This document shows positions 28,235 to 36,501 of a stretch of DNA of 64,000 bases, one piece after another; the stretch's first letter is position 1; every line of letters begins with the position of its first letter. Made by a program: the position numbers and the translations under genes. This DNA is from Moraxella oculi (lineage in GTDB: Bacteria > Pseudomonadota > Gammaproteobacteria > Pseudomonadales > Moraxellaceae): NCBI RefSeq assembly GCF_023336735.1, contig NZ_JAMBAQ010000005.1, positions 1 to 64,000 on the forward strand, read 5' to 3'. The notes under the pieces were generated by a model. It saw nothing but the letters and a program-made list of their open reading frames with translations. It was not told where the DNA came from and did not search any database.

Positions 28235-28780
28235 TCATATATCTGGATATGGACGGAGTTGATCTGCCTGTATCCATGCTTGTACCCATTCATCAGGGGG
28301 TAGGTTGATGTCTGAATGACCCAAGCTGTCTAAGATTTCTTTGGTTGGTAGGGCTTTGCCAGATTTAAAATCGGTAACTGCTGTTCGCAAAAGGGCATGA
28401 CAAGTACACTTTCCCTTAACCCACATGGTCTGCTCCACATAAAACCAGCGTTCATCAATGGCACAAATGCGAGTTTTCATCGTAACCTTATCAAAAGCAC
28501 GAATTCGCTTGCGGTACTGAATGGTGCTGCCTGCCACCACCAAACCCCAGCGATTTTTGATGAGCTTAACCCCAAGACCTGAACGAATGGCAAAATCCGT
28601 GCGACCTAAGTCAAACAGTGTCAAGATTCTCCCATTGTTCATTTCAAGAAAGTTGTCAATGTCATTGACATTGGCGGTGAAATGATATTCACTGGTGTCG
28701 GTCAAGCTTAGGGCTTTTCCTTGTTTTAGACCGAGCGAGCTTTTGACAATGGTTTTGGTTAGGCGTAAAAACGGATACAT
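28235..28780 (-). CDS. Acyl-CoA thioesterase-like hotdog protein
   Basis: The 181-residue protein looks like a single hotdog-fold domain of the 4HBT/thioesterase type: a central helix after FLEMNNGRILTLFDLGRTDF, then strands such as VVAGSTIQYRKRI. The Asn/Gly turn and Asp in this helix fit thioesterases acting on acyl-CoA. The actual substrate is unknown. AAGGAAA gives a good ribosome-binding site. It starts 33 bp after rluB and is probably co-transcribed with it. Confidence 0.78.
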   Translation of the reverse strand: MYPFLRLTKTIVKSSLGLKQGKALSLTDTSEYHFTANVNDIDNFLEMNNGRILTLFDLGRTDFAIRSGLGVKLIKNRWGLVVAGSTIQYRKRIRAFDKVTMKTRICAIDERWFYVEQTMWVKGKCTCHALLRTAVTDFKSGKALPTKEILDSLGHSDINLPPDEWVQAWIQADQLRPYPDI

Positions 28781-28813
28781 GCTGATTTCCTTGTTTTGGG
28801 CTGATTGTTACCG

Positions 28814-29809
28814 TCAAACTTGATAAAACTTGGCGGTCTTTAGGTTCGGCGATTTTGATTTTTCGTTACGCTCTTTTGATTGTGATCCATTTTTGGAGGA
28901 TTTGCCATCTGTGTGCTGGCGACGAACAGCACGAGATTTTAACGGTTTTTTATGAATGCGTGCTTGCTTTTCTTTGGTGGCAGTATTAAGACCTGTGCCG
29001 ATGCGTGGACGCAAACCGACCGTTTCAACCAGCTTGCTGATTTCTTTGGCGTCAAGCTCAATGAAGCGTCCTGTGCGTAATTCTTTTGGTAGAATGACGG
29101 TGCCGTAGCGAGTGCGAATCAGCCGAGACACTTTCAGTCCTTGTGATTCGAACATGCGGCGAACTTCTCTTTTACGACCTTCTTTGATTTTGACATGATA
29201 CCATTTATTTACGCCCATGCCACCGCCTTCTTTGATGTCATCAAATTTTGCCATGCCGTCTTCTAGTTCAACGCCACGAGTGAGATTTTGAGCGATTTGT
29301 GGAGTCACATCACCAAGTACTCGCACGGCGTATTCACGAGCTACCTCACTAGATGGGTGCATGAGACGATGAGCGAGTTCACCATCATTGGTAAATAGGA
29401 GTAATCCTGATGAGTTGATGTCTAAGCGTCCAACCATGACCCATCTGTCGCCTGTGAGTTTTGGTAGGCGGTCAAAGACGGTGGGGCGACCTTCTGGGTC
29501 AGATGCTGATGAGATTTCACCTTCTGGTTTATAATAGGCAAGGACACGACGGCGTTTTTCTCGTTCGGCTTTGATACGCACCAAGCGTCCATCAACACGA
29601 ATTTCGTCCAATGCTGTCGCTCGGTCGCCAAGTGTGGCAATCGTACCGTTGATAGAGACTCGCCCTGACTTAATGATGTCCTCCAATCCACGACGAGAGC
29701 CTAAGCCCATGCGAGCAAGCAATTTTTGGAGTTTTTCTCCATCGGTGCGAGTGGTGGGGGTGGATTCTGAGGTGTGTGGTATAAAATCGGTATGATTAAA
29801 ATCATTCAT
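28814..29809 (-). CDS. rluB: 23S rRNA pseudouridine synthase RluB
   Basis: RluB makes pseudouridine at position 2605 of 23S rRNA. The 331-residue protein has an S4 RNA-binding domain ([22 protein letters not shown], about 25-85) and an RsuA/RluB catalytic domain with the catalytic Asp in [19 protein letters not shown] basic C-terminal tail of about 60 residues is rich in Lys and Ser. ATG 29809 is chosen over ATG 29839 because AGGAA lies 8 bases before it. RluF-type or RsuA-type specificity is less likely given the [11 protein letters not shown] segment and gene context near scpAB, which is typical for rluB. Confidence 0.9.
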   Translation of the reverse strand: MNDFNHTDFIPHTSESTPTTRTDGEKLQKLLARMGLGSRRGLEDIIKSGRVSINGTIATLGDRATALDEIRVDGRLVRIKAEREKRRRVLAYYKPEGEISSASDPEGRPTVFDRLPKLTGDRWVMVGRLDINSSGLLLFTNDGELAHRLMHPSSEVAREYAVRVLGDVTPQIAQNLTRGVELEDGMAKFDDIKEGGGMGVNKWYHVKIKEGRKREVRRMFESQGLKVSRLIRTRYGTVILPKELRTGRFIELDAKEISKLVETVGLRPRIGTGLNTATKEKQARIHKKPLKSRAVRRQHTDGKSSKNGSQSKERNEKSKSPNLKTAKFYQV

Positions 29810-30067
29810 GGGGCGTTTCCTGTGTTTGGATGATGACATTTCACAATGTTACGATTTGCGTTCGTCTTGCTTTTTGGTGTGAAAGCAATGTTTGTGATGA
29901 GTGCGTGTTGATGCTAAAAAGCATGGCAATCATCAATCATGGGCGAATGCGTGATGACACTGATGTTAGATGATGCCACGCCCATCATACGACCGTTATT
30001 AAAAATTAGCAAGAATAGTTTTGTAACTGTATTTATAAACTTTAATGAGGCGTGTTTTGGATGATCA

Positions 30068-30682
30068 TCATTCCACTTTCAAACTTTCCAAATCAGGCAG
30101 TGGCGGCAACTCATCTAGGCTTGATAAACCAAAAGCATCTAAAAATGCAGGCGTGGTGTGCAGTAGGGCAGGTTTGCCCAGCGTGTCTTTATGACCTTTC
30201 TCCATAATCCAACCTTTATCAAACAGCTGTCTTAGAATGTTACTTGATACCGTTACGCCACGCACTTGCTCAATATCACCACGCGTAACAGGTTGTTTGT
30301 AGGCGATGACGCTTAGGGTTTCAAGTAAAGCCTGACTTAGGTTTTCAAGGCGTTGTGGAAAGATTTGCTGAATCAGTCGTGAATAACTGTCTTTGATTTG
30401 TAGGCGATAGCCACTGGCTGTCTTACTGAGTGTCAGGACACTGCCTGACAGTCGTTCTTGTAGAATGATGAGTGCCATTTGTAGTTCATCGCTACTCATG
30501 GCAAGATGTTTCTTTAAATCATTGTCGGTCAATGGCGTTTCACTGGCGTGTAACAATACTTCAATATAGCGACTTAAGGCTTCGGCAGTGGCATGAGCTT
30601 CTAAGATGGCTTTTTGTTCATCTTTTGTTATGTTTGACTCTTGTGCCACATTAAGTGGTGGGGTGTTCATGGTGTTTTGCAT
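30068..30682 (-). CDS. scpB: Segregation and condensation protein B
   Basis: ScpB is the winged-helix partner of ScpA and SMC in chromosome condensation. The 204-residue protein shows EALLHASETPLTDNDL-like N-terminal winged helix and the hallmark ETLSVIAYKQPVTRGDIEQVRGV motif, then GRPALLHTTPAFLDAFGL-type ending (here GKPALLHTTPAFLDAFGL). A second in-frame ATG four codons later is an equally plausible start; neither has a clear ribosome-binding site. It follows scpA by 58 bp. Confidence 0.94.
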   Translation of the reverse strand: MQNTMNTPPLNVAQESNITKDEQKAILEAHATAEALSRYIEVLLHASETPLTDNDLKKHLAMSSDELQMALIILQERLSGSVLTLSKTASGYRLQIKDSYSRLIQQIFPQRLENLSQALLETLSVIAYKQPVTRGDIEQVRGVTVSSNILRQLFDKGWIMEKGHKDTLGKPALLHTTPAFLDAFGLSSLDELPPLPDLESLKVE

Positions 30683-30740
30683 GATGGTGTTACATTTGGT
30701 AAAAAATGGTCGGATAAATTAAATTAAGGTGAGCGGGTGT

Positions 30741-31556
30741 TTAATGCAACCAGTAAAGCATCTGTTCGTCCATGCTGATTTCTTTATGTTCTGTGTTCTT
30801 TGAGATGTCTGTCTCATCATCGTGGTAGTCATTAAAGCCGACCAAGCCACGCTTGATCAGTTCTAAGACTGCCACGAAACTCACCACGACACCCAGCTTG
30901 CCCTGAGTGGGTTCAAGCAACTCTTTGAATGTTGCCATGCCTTTGTTGCTTAATGTGCGAGTGATGTTGGCGATGCGTTCAGGCAAAGGAACAGGGTCAA
31001 TGGTAACCATGTGTGTTTGCTGTTCTGATTTGATTTGCATATTGACCAAGCTATTAATCAACAGTGCTGGCGAGTACTTGGGTAATTCAGCTTGCATGGC
31101 TTCGATGCTAGGTAGGCTTGTAAAAGCCAAAAACACATCTCTTTCAAGGCGAATCAGATCATCAAGGCGTCTGGCCACTTCTTTGATCTGAGCATACTCC
31201 TCAAGCTTTCTGATCAATCTTGCCTTTGGACTCATTTCATCGTCTGTGCCAGCTGCATTGGGCAATAAAAGTTCGCTTTTGATGGCAATCAGGGTGCTTG
31301 CCATGAGTAGGTAATCTCCTGCCAATTCAAAATACTCTTCATCTAAGTCTTTGATATAACTTAAATATTGCTTTGTGATGGGTAAAATGGCTGTTTCAGT
31401 AAGGTCGAAATTATTTTTTTTAACCAAATACAACAAAAAATCCAGCGGCCCTGCAAATTGTTCAAGCCAAATGGCAAAAGCCTGCGGTGGAATGTATAAA
31501 TCATCAGGCAGATTTTCAACAGGCGTATCGAAGATGCGAATGGATGAATTTTCCAC
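30741..31556 (-). CDS. scpA: Segregation and condensation protein A, GTG start
   Basis: ScpA is the kleisin that bridges the SMC heads in the condensin complex. The 271-residue protein has the N-terminal FAGPLDFLLYLVKKNNFDLTE signature, LMASTLIAIKSELLLP in the middle and a C-terminal winged-helix region. The start codon is GTG with AAGG six bases upstream. It lies 14 bp after ogt, and the order trpS-ogt-scpA-scpB suggests one transcript. The smc gene is not in the window. Confidence 0.93.
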   Translation of the reverse strand: MENSSIRIFDTPVENLPDDLYIPPQAFAIWLEQFAGPLDFLLYLVKKNNFDLTETAILPITKQYLSYIKDLDEEYFELAGDYLLMASTLIAIKSELLLPNAAGTDDEMSPKARLIRKLEEYAQIKEVARRLDDLIRLERDVFLAFTSLPSIEAMQAELPKYSPALLINSLVNMQIKSEQQTHMVTIDPVPLPERIANITRTLSNKGMATFKELLEPTQGKLGVVVSFVAVLELIKRGLVGFNDYHDDETDISKNTEHKEISMDEQMLYWLH

Positions 31557-31570
31557 AATGAACCTTATTA

Positions 31571-32221
31571 TCAGATGAGTTGTGTGTTACTGGTGGAGCT
31601 TTCTAATTGCAACAGCAGCTTTTTGCGAGTAGTGCCACTGCTGTATCCACCAATTTTACCATTTTTTAGTCGCACTCTATGGCAGGGGATGATGATGGCA
31701 ATCTTATTTTTGCCATTCGCTGATGCGACGGCTCTGGTCGCATTGGGCATGGACATTTTTTTGGCTTGTTCTGAGTAGGAGATTGTCTGACCATAATCAA
31801 TGTTCATCAGTTCGTGCCAAACTTTACGCTCAAATTCTGTCCCAATCATGTCTAGCGGTATGCTAAATTGAGTCAATGTGCCATCAAAATAACGGTTAAG
31901 CTGATGTTGGAGTTTGATGGCTTTGCTGTTGTTGGGTGGTAGGTGAGAATTAAAGACTTTGATGATCGTATGAATGTCATTGACAAGTGTTTTATTGTCT
32001 AAAAATTCCAAAAGACACAAACCTTTGGGTGAAAAAATACTGATCATCATCCCCAGCGGTGTCTGTATGAATGAATGACACAGATGGTCGTTAGGGCGGT
32101 CATGTGCGTCATTCATGACACGCAACACTTTTGATAAGTGGTGCGTGTCTGAGTGCTGGACAGATGCGTCGCCAGTCCTAATTAACATTACTTTTGATTG
32201 TCTTATGTGGTCGCAGGTCAT
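31571..32221 (-). CDS. ogt: Methylated-DNA--protein-cysteine methyltransferase
   Basis: This suicide enzyme removes O6-alkyl groups from guanine onto its own Cys. The acceptor Cys lies in IIPCHRVR, followed by the GGYSSGTTRKKLLLQLE tail typical of Ogt/MGMT proteins; SMPNATRAVASANGKN forms the DNA-binding helix region. The start is uncertain. ATG 32221 begins two bases after the trpS stop (TGA-C-ATG), suggesting coupling; later ATGs would trim a poorly conserved N-terminus of about 35 residues. It may be named ogt or ada-C type; no AraC or Cys-activating Ada domain is present. Confidence 0.9.
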   Translation of the reverse strand: MTCDHIRQSKVMLIRTGDASVQHSDTHHLSKVLRVMNDAHDRPNDHLCHSFIQTPLGMMISIFSPKGLCLLEFLDNKTLVNDIHTIIKVFNSHLPPNNSKAIKLQHQLNRYFDGTLTQFSIPLDMIGTEFERKVWHELMNIDYGQTISYSEQAKKMSMPNATRAVASANGKNKIAIIIPCHRVRLKNGKIGGYSSGTTRKKLLLQLESSTSNTQLI

Positions 32222-32222
32222 G

Positions 32223-33287
32223 TCATTTAAGCTTGGCAAGTGGTTTGATGCCAATGGCACGACGAGTCTTATCCAGCTGCTTTTGGGCGACGCGACGAGC
32301 TTTGGTGGCTCCCATTTGCAAGATTTCTTCCAGGTGTTTTGGGTCGTTCATGAGTTCAAAATAGCGGTTTCGCATGGGTTCGATTTCATCATTGATTTTA
32401 TTAAATAAAATCTCTTTGGCTTCACCCCAACCAATACCACGGCGATAATGAGCCGCAAGTGCGTCAATCTCTTCTTTGCTGGCAAAAGCACGATAAATCT
32501 CAAAAATGTTGCAGTCATTTGGATCTTTTGGCTCTTCTGGTGCCTGGGAGTTGGTAACGATTTGTGAGATGGCTTTTTTTAGTGCTTTTTTTGGGTCGAT
32601 TTGTGGGTTGCCATCGCCAAATAGCGGAATGGTATTGCCATAAGATTTGCTCATCTTGCGACCGTCAAGCCCAGTTAATAAGGGAATGTCTTCATCAACG
32701 ACGGCGTTTGGCTGAACGAACAGGGGCTTGTACTTAAAATTGAATGTGCCAGCAATGTCTCTTGCCATCTCAATATGCTGTACTTGGTCTTTACCGACGG
32801 GTACATGAGTGGCGTTAAACATCAAAATGTCAGCCGCCATCAATACAGGATAGCTGAACAATCCCATGGTAATGCCAAAGTCTGGATCAACATCTTCTTT
32901 GGCGGCATTGATATCAACAGCGGCTTTATAGGCGTGGGCTCGATTCATCAAGCCTTTAGCACATGAGCAATTTAGCACCCAAGCCAGCTCTGGAATTTCT
33001 GGAATGTCTGACTGGCGGTAGAAAGTTACCGCTTGTGGATCCAGACCGCAGGCGAGCCAAGTTGCAGCAATGGCACGAGTGGAGCGATGAATCTCATCAG
33101 GATCGAAACACTTGATGAGAGCGTGAAAATCTGCCAAAAAGAAAAAAGCATCTCCTTCGCCTTTGGCAATCGCTTCATTGGCAGCGGCAATCGCAGGGCG
33201 AATTGAGCCGACATAGTTGCCTAGATGGGGAATGCCCGTGGTGGTAATGCCTGTAAGAACTCGTCTTTGTTCGGTGGTGTCGCTCAT
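32223..33287 (-). CDS. trpS: Tryptophan--tRNA ligase
   Basis: TrpS charges tRNA-Trp. The class I signature is seen as [12 protein letters not shown] (HIGH-like, near residue 18) and [12 protein letters not shown] (KMSKS). The 354-residue length is usual. An AAGAGA ribosome-binding site precedes the ATG. It is the first gene of a probable trpS-ogt-scpA-scpB operon. Its promoter must lie in the AT-rich gap shared with the opposite two-gene cassette. Confidence 0.95.
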   Translation of the reverse strand: MSDTTEQRRVLTGITTTGIPHLGNYVGSIRPAIAAANEAIAKGEGDAFFFLADFHALIKCFDPDEIHRSTRAIAATWLACGLDPQAVTFYRQSDIPEIPELAWVLNCSCAKGLMNRAHAYKAAVDINAAKEDVDPDFGITMGLFSYPVLMAADILMFNATHVPVGKDQVQHIEMARDIAGTFNFKYKPLFVQPNAVVDEDIPLLTGLDGRKMSKSYGNTIPLFGDGNPQIDPKKALKKAISQIVTNSQAPEEPKDPNDCNIFEIYRAFASKEEIDALAAHYRRGIGWGEAKEILFNKINDEIEPMRNRYFELMNDPKHLEEILQMGATKARRVAQKQLDKTRRAIGIKPLAKLK

Positions 33288-33630
33288 GATGGTCTCTTGT
33301 CTGTTTTTGGCAATGATGAAAAGATAAAATGATTATTATAGCAAATTTTTTGACAAGTGATGTTTGATTCTTTGGGATTTTTGCTGAAATTTTTTGGGAT
33401 GGTGTTTATATGGTTGAGTTTTTATCTGCTAATTTGGATACCCAACCCTAAACTTTAGTTTTTTATAGCACCGTGTTTAAAAGTATGATTGACAAATCGT
33501 TTTTTTTTGTAAAATTAGAGGAGTGGGATTGGGTATTTGACAAAACCAATGATAGCTAATTTAAACAATACTTGCATTGAATTTTTGTGATTATTTTTCG
33601 TCTAATGTTTTTATTTTTCAGGAGTTGATT
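33288..33630. other. AT-rich divergent intergenic region between trpS and the cassette
   Basis: No gene is seen. The left part should hold the trpS promoter. The right part has two TTGACA hexamers (33489-33494 and 33537-33542). GGATACCCAACCC near 33440 and GGGATTGGGTATT near 33526 form an imperfect inverted repeat about 75 bp apart. Confidence 0.5.
33489..33515 (+). promoter_or_regulatory. Possible promoter of the two-gene cassette
   Basis: A perfect TTGACA is followed by TAAAAT with a 15-bp spacer, which is shorter than ideal. The leader to the first start codon would be about 110 nt. Confidence 0.35.
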
Positions 33631-34014
33631 TTGGATATTATTATTGCTATTCTTAAGTGGTGTTTTGAGCATTGGATCATTACAAGCTTAGTTTTACTTT
33701 TCTTGATTGGTCGTATTGCTTCAGCAGTGATAGAGAAGCGTTTGGAGGAGGAGAGGGAGGAGGAGCGGAGGGCTCGTGAGGAGGAAAAGAGAAGGAGATT
33801 TTTTACTTGTGATGAATGTGGCAAGGAAGAGGCTTTGGTTAAGGGGAGGGTGGAGGAAATAGACCGCTATCCAACTTATAAAGAGCTTAGAGAAACAACT
33901 TCGTCTGGAAAAACCAAAACTCGCCAAGTTAAAATTTTTAAGGTAACAGAAAAACGCATTATCGGTGTAAATTTTGCGATGCTGGATTTACAACCACTAA
34001 TACAAGAGAGTTAA
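33631..34014 (+). CDS. Membrane-anchored charged-coil protein with CxxC, unknown function
   Basis: I do not recognise this gene. The 127-residue product starts with a hydrophobic helix (about 4-33), likely a membrane anchor. A highly charged Glu/Arg-rich helix follows (EKRLEEEREEERRAREEEKRRR), then a CDECGKEE motif that could be half of a zinc site, and a small C-terminal domain of mixed strands. TTG 33631 is selected because CAGGAG lies six bases before it. It is more AT-rich than its neighbours. The next gene begins one base after its stop, so the two work together or are at least co-translated. Transfer from elsewhere is plausible. Confidence 0.65.
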   Translation: MDIIIAILKWCFEHWIITSLVLLFLIGRIASAVIEKRLEEEREEERRAREEEKRRRFFTCDECGKEEALVKGRVEEIDRYPTYKELRETTSSGKTKTRQVKIFKVTEKRIIGVNFAMLDLQPLIQES

Positions 34015-34015
34015 A

Positions 34016-34684
34016 TTGAATATTCAAGACTTTATCCAGGCTGCTAATAAGTTTTGTTTGGATGCAAATGATGAAAATAGCAGATACCGCTCTTGGGAGC
34101 ATTGCTATACTGAATTTGCCAAAGCAAGAAAGCAGTCGTCGCTAGATTATGATTACTTAAGCCTGCATTTGGCATTTTATTTGGCAAGTTGGGGTATGCT
34201 GAGAGCATCCTTTTTGTTACAAAAGGATTATAAAGTTCATATTCCTGCAGTGCAAATTATTTTAAAACCAGAGTATGACTGTTTGCACAATTTAAAATGC
34301 CAAGATATTTTTAACAAGCAAGTGGAAGTTGCCTGGAGAAATGTAAATAAGGAGCTTTCTGATTACTATGGTATGGTCAGACAGACTGTTAAAGGTGATG
34401 TAAAATCAAAACCATCATCTGTTTTGATGAGTAAAATTTTGCTAGGTACTTTGGCTTGTACGCCTGCCTATGACCGTTTCTTTATGGATACTGCAAAAAA
34501 AGTATGCGGAATTACAGCAGCGTACGGCGTGAGTTCTTTAAAAGAATTGGCTGGATTTTATGCAGATAATGAAATCCAATTGGAAGATTTGCGTCAGAAA
34601 CTTCATAAAGAACAATTTGAATATCCACAAATGAAATTATTGGATATGGGGTTTTGGCAACTTGGTTTTGAAAATAGCCCGTAG
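34016..34684 (+). CDS. Unknown 222-residue protein, second gene of the cassette
   Basis: I do not know the function. The protein is soluble, rich in aromatic residues and mostly helical. Conserved-looking stretches include YRSWEHCYTEF, DYDYLSLHLAFYLASWGMLR and FLLQKDYKVHIPAVQII; I have a general impression that proteins of this kind occur scattered in accessory regions of many bacteria. It starts at TTG with AAGAGAG five bases upstream. Only one base separates it from the upstream gene. AT-rich base use and the flanking palindromic repeats suggest an inserted cassette. A stress or defence role is possible but unproven. Confidence 0.65.
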   Translation: MNIQDFIQAANKFCLDANDENSRYRSWEHCYTEFAKARKQSSLDYDYLSLHLAFYLASWGMLRASFLLQKDYKVHIPAVQIILKPEYDCLHNLKCQDIFNKQVEVAWRNVNKELSDYYGMVRQTVKGDVKSKPSSVLMSKILLGTLACTPAYDRFFMDTAKKVCGITAAYGVSSLKELAGFYADNEIQLEDLRQKLHKEQFEYPQMKLLDMGFWQLGFENSP

Positions 34685-34691
34685 CCCGTAG

Positions 34692-34716
34692 GTTGGGTTG
34701 AGGCACGAAACCCAAC
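34692..34716. repeat. Palindromic repeat, GTTGGGTT...AACCCAAC type
   Basis: Eight-base arms flank GAGGCACGA-like loop sequence. This resembles a short dispersed hairpin repeat family found in many bacteria (GTAGGTTGGGTT...AAACCCAAC). It lies just after the cassette's last stop codon. Confidence 0.6.
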
Positions 34717-34741
34717 AAATTCAAAGACTTACACCAAAAAT

Positions 34742-34758
34742 GGTGGGCATAGCCCACC
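34742..34758. repeat. Second palindromic repeat, GGTGGGC-ATA-GCCCACC
   Basis: Perfect 7-bp arms and a 3-nt loop. It lies 25 bp from the first repeat and belongs to the same kind of dispersed GC-rich hairpin. Either may also help end transcription. Confidence 0.6.
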
Positions 34759-34789
34759 CTACATTATCCTATGGCTCATTTGGTATATA

Positions 34790-35587
34790 TTAGGAATTTA
34801 GCACTTCTAAATCATCTTTGCAAATGGCCATCGCATCGTCATCAGGGCAAAAGCTGGGGTCTAATCGACAAATGGCACATTGTAACTCTTTGATTTGTTT
34901 GTCTTGATGTTGGATATGAGCAAGCAACGCTGCGATGCTGGTGGCAATAGGGTCGTGATTGTCTGGTTTTAATCCGTAAGCATTGAATAATTCGTTGGCT
35001 ACTTGGTTTTGCTCATGGTTTACTTTTGGTGCGTCTTTTTTGTGATCTTTATCAATCATTCTGGCAGCAAATCCTACCATTGTGGCGTTGTCAGGAACGG
35101 ATTTGATGACGACTGCATTTGAGCCTATTTTGGCATGATTACCGACATTAAATCCGCCTAAAATCTTTGCGCCAGCACCAACCACGACATGATTTCCCAG
35201 TGTTGGGTGGCGTTTGGCACCCTTTTCCCAGGAAACCCCCCCCAAGGTAACACCGTGATACAAAGTAACATCATCACCAATTTCAGCGGTCTCTCCAATG
35301 ACTACACCCATACCATGGTCAATAAACAGCCGCTGACCAATTTTGGCGGCAGGGTGAATCTCAATGCCAGTTACCATGCGACCAACATGTGATAAAGCAC
35401 GAGCAGCGAATTTATGTTCTTTGTTCCATAGGGTGTGAGCGGCACGATGCAAGGTGCGTGCGTGAATCCCTGGGTAGGTGGCAAGCACTTCAATCTTGGT
35501 GCGAGCAGCTGGATCTTTTGCCAGCACCGCCTCAACATCATCGTTGATTTGAGTGGCGAGATGTTTTAGTCTTGTGAGGATGGACAC
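34790..35587 (-). CDS. cysE: Serine O-acetyltransferase CysE
   Basis: CysE makes O-acetylserine from serine and acetyl-CoA, the committed step of cysteine synthesis. The 265-residue protein has the left-handed beta-helix hexapeptide domain with IHPAAKIG, the catalytic [17 protein letters not shown] and [25 protein letters not shown]. The coding sequence contains a run of eight G (35236-35243) within the LGG codons, a possible slippage site. A C-terminal extension of about 60 residues after the hexapeptide core includes a Cys-containing motif ([12 protein letters not shown]). It is downstream of trmJ. Confidence 0.93.
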   Translation of the reverse strand: MSILTRLKHLATQINDDVEAVLAKDPAARTKIEVLATYPGIHARTLHRAAHTLWNKEHKFAARALSHVGRMVTGIEIHPAAKIGQRLFIDHGMGVVIGETAEIGDDVTLYHGVTLGGVSWEKGAKRHPTLGNHVVVGAGAKILGGFNVGNHAKIGSNAVVIKSVPDNATMVGFAARMIDKDHKKDAPKVNHEQNQVANELFNAYGLKPDNHDPIATSIAALLAHIQHQDKQIKELQCAICRLDPSFCPDDDAMAICKDDLEVLNS

Positions 35588-35654
35588 GGAGCAATCCTTA
35601 TTGGTCGGTGTGTTTTTGTCTCATTGTAAATCATTACACCAAATTTGCCAACTA

Positions 35655-36461
35655 TTAGGTAGGATTTAATTTTTGAGTGATTTTGGCGATTAATGCACGC
35701 AGTAAAGCATGTTCTTTTTGGTCAAGTTGTAATCGGCTGGTCAAACGAGACAGGCGCTGTGGTAGGTTTTTTAGATGATTAGCATCTGCTAAGTCAAGGC
35801 GTGTCATCAAATCAACCACGGCATCATTCAGTGCCTGTTTTTGGGCATGAGTGATGGCAGGTTCGTCCCAATCTTGACGAATGGTGAGCATCAGTGGCTG
35901 GCATTCATGTTGTTGGGCGTTCTTTGGCGTGAGTTGAGTCATTTGATAAAATGCGTCATAAATGAATGAGCTGATGACCTGAATGGCAGAGGCGACATTG
36001 AGTACAGGATAGTCAGGATTGGCAGGGATTTGAATGTGGTAATCTGCAATCGCCAGTTCATCATTGGTCAGTCCTCTGTCCTCACGCCCAAATAAAATGG
36101 CAACTTTGGGTCTTTGAGAATTGTCATGCTGGCTAAAATAGTCTGTTAAGATGTCAGCACTTTGTTTGGGGCTAACAACAGGGCGTGGTAAATGGCGTGT
36201 GCGAGCAGAAGCGGCGAAAATCAGTGAGCAATCTGCCAATGCTTCCTCTGGTGTATTGACAATGACAGCGTTGTTAAGAACGCTGGTCGCACCTGCAGCG
36301 TTTGCGTGGCTTGTCTCATCAATTGGCAGGCGAGGATTGACCACGACAAGATCACTTAATCCCATGGTGTGCATGGCACGAGCGGCAGAGCCAATATTGG
36401 CAGGTAGGGTTGTGCCAATCATGATGATGCGAATGTGCTTTAAATGTTTTAGGATATTCAT
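35655..36461 (-). CDS. trmJ: tRNA (cytidine/uridine-2'-O-) methyltransferase TrmJ
   Basis: TrmJ methylates the ribose at position 32 of tRNAs. It is a SPOUT enzyme; the knot motifs are visible as GTTLPANIGSAARAMHTMGL, LFGREDRGLTNDEL and PVLNVASAIQVISSFIYDAF. The 268-residue length is typical. It lies 40 bp after dnaE and 67 bp before cysE in the same direction; trmJ next to cysE is also seen in pseudomonads. Confidence 0.92.
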   Translation of the reverse strand: MNILKHLKHIRIIMIGTTLPANIGSAARAMHTMGLSDLVVVNPRLPIDETSHANAAGATSVLNNAVIVNTPEEALADCSLIFAASARTRHLPRPVVSPKQSADILTDYFSQHDNSQRPKVAILFGREDRGLTNDELAIADYHIQIPANPDYPVLNVASAIQVISSFIYDAFYQMTQLTPKNAQQHECQPLMLTIRQDWDEPAITHAQKQALNDAVVDLMTRLDLADANHLKNLPQRLSRLTSRLQLDQKEHALLRALIAKITQKLNPT

Positions 36462-36501
36462 GGTTGCTACTGTGGTTTTTTTGGGTTGATGAATTTGCCC
36501 A

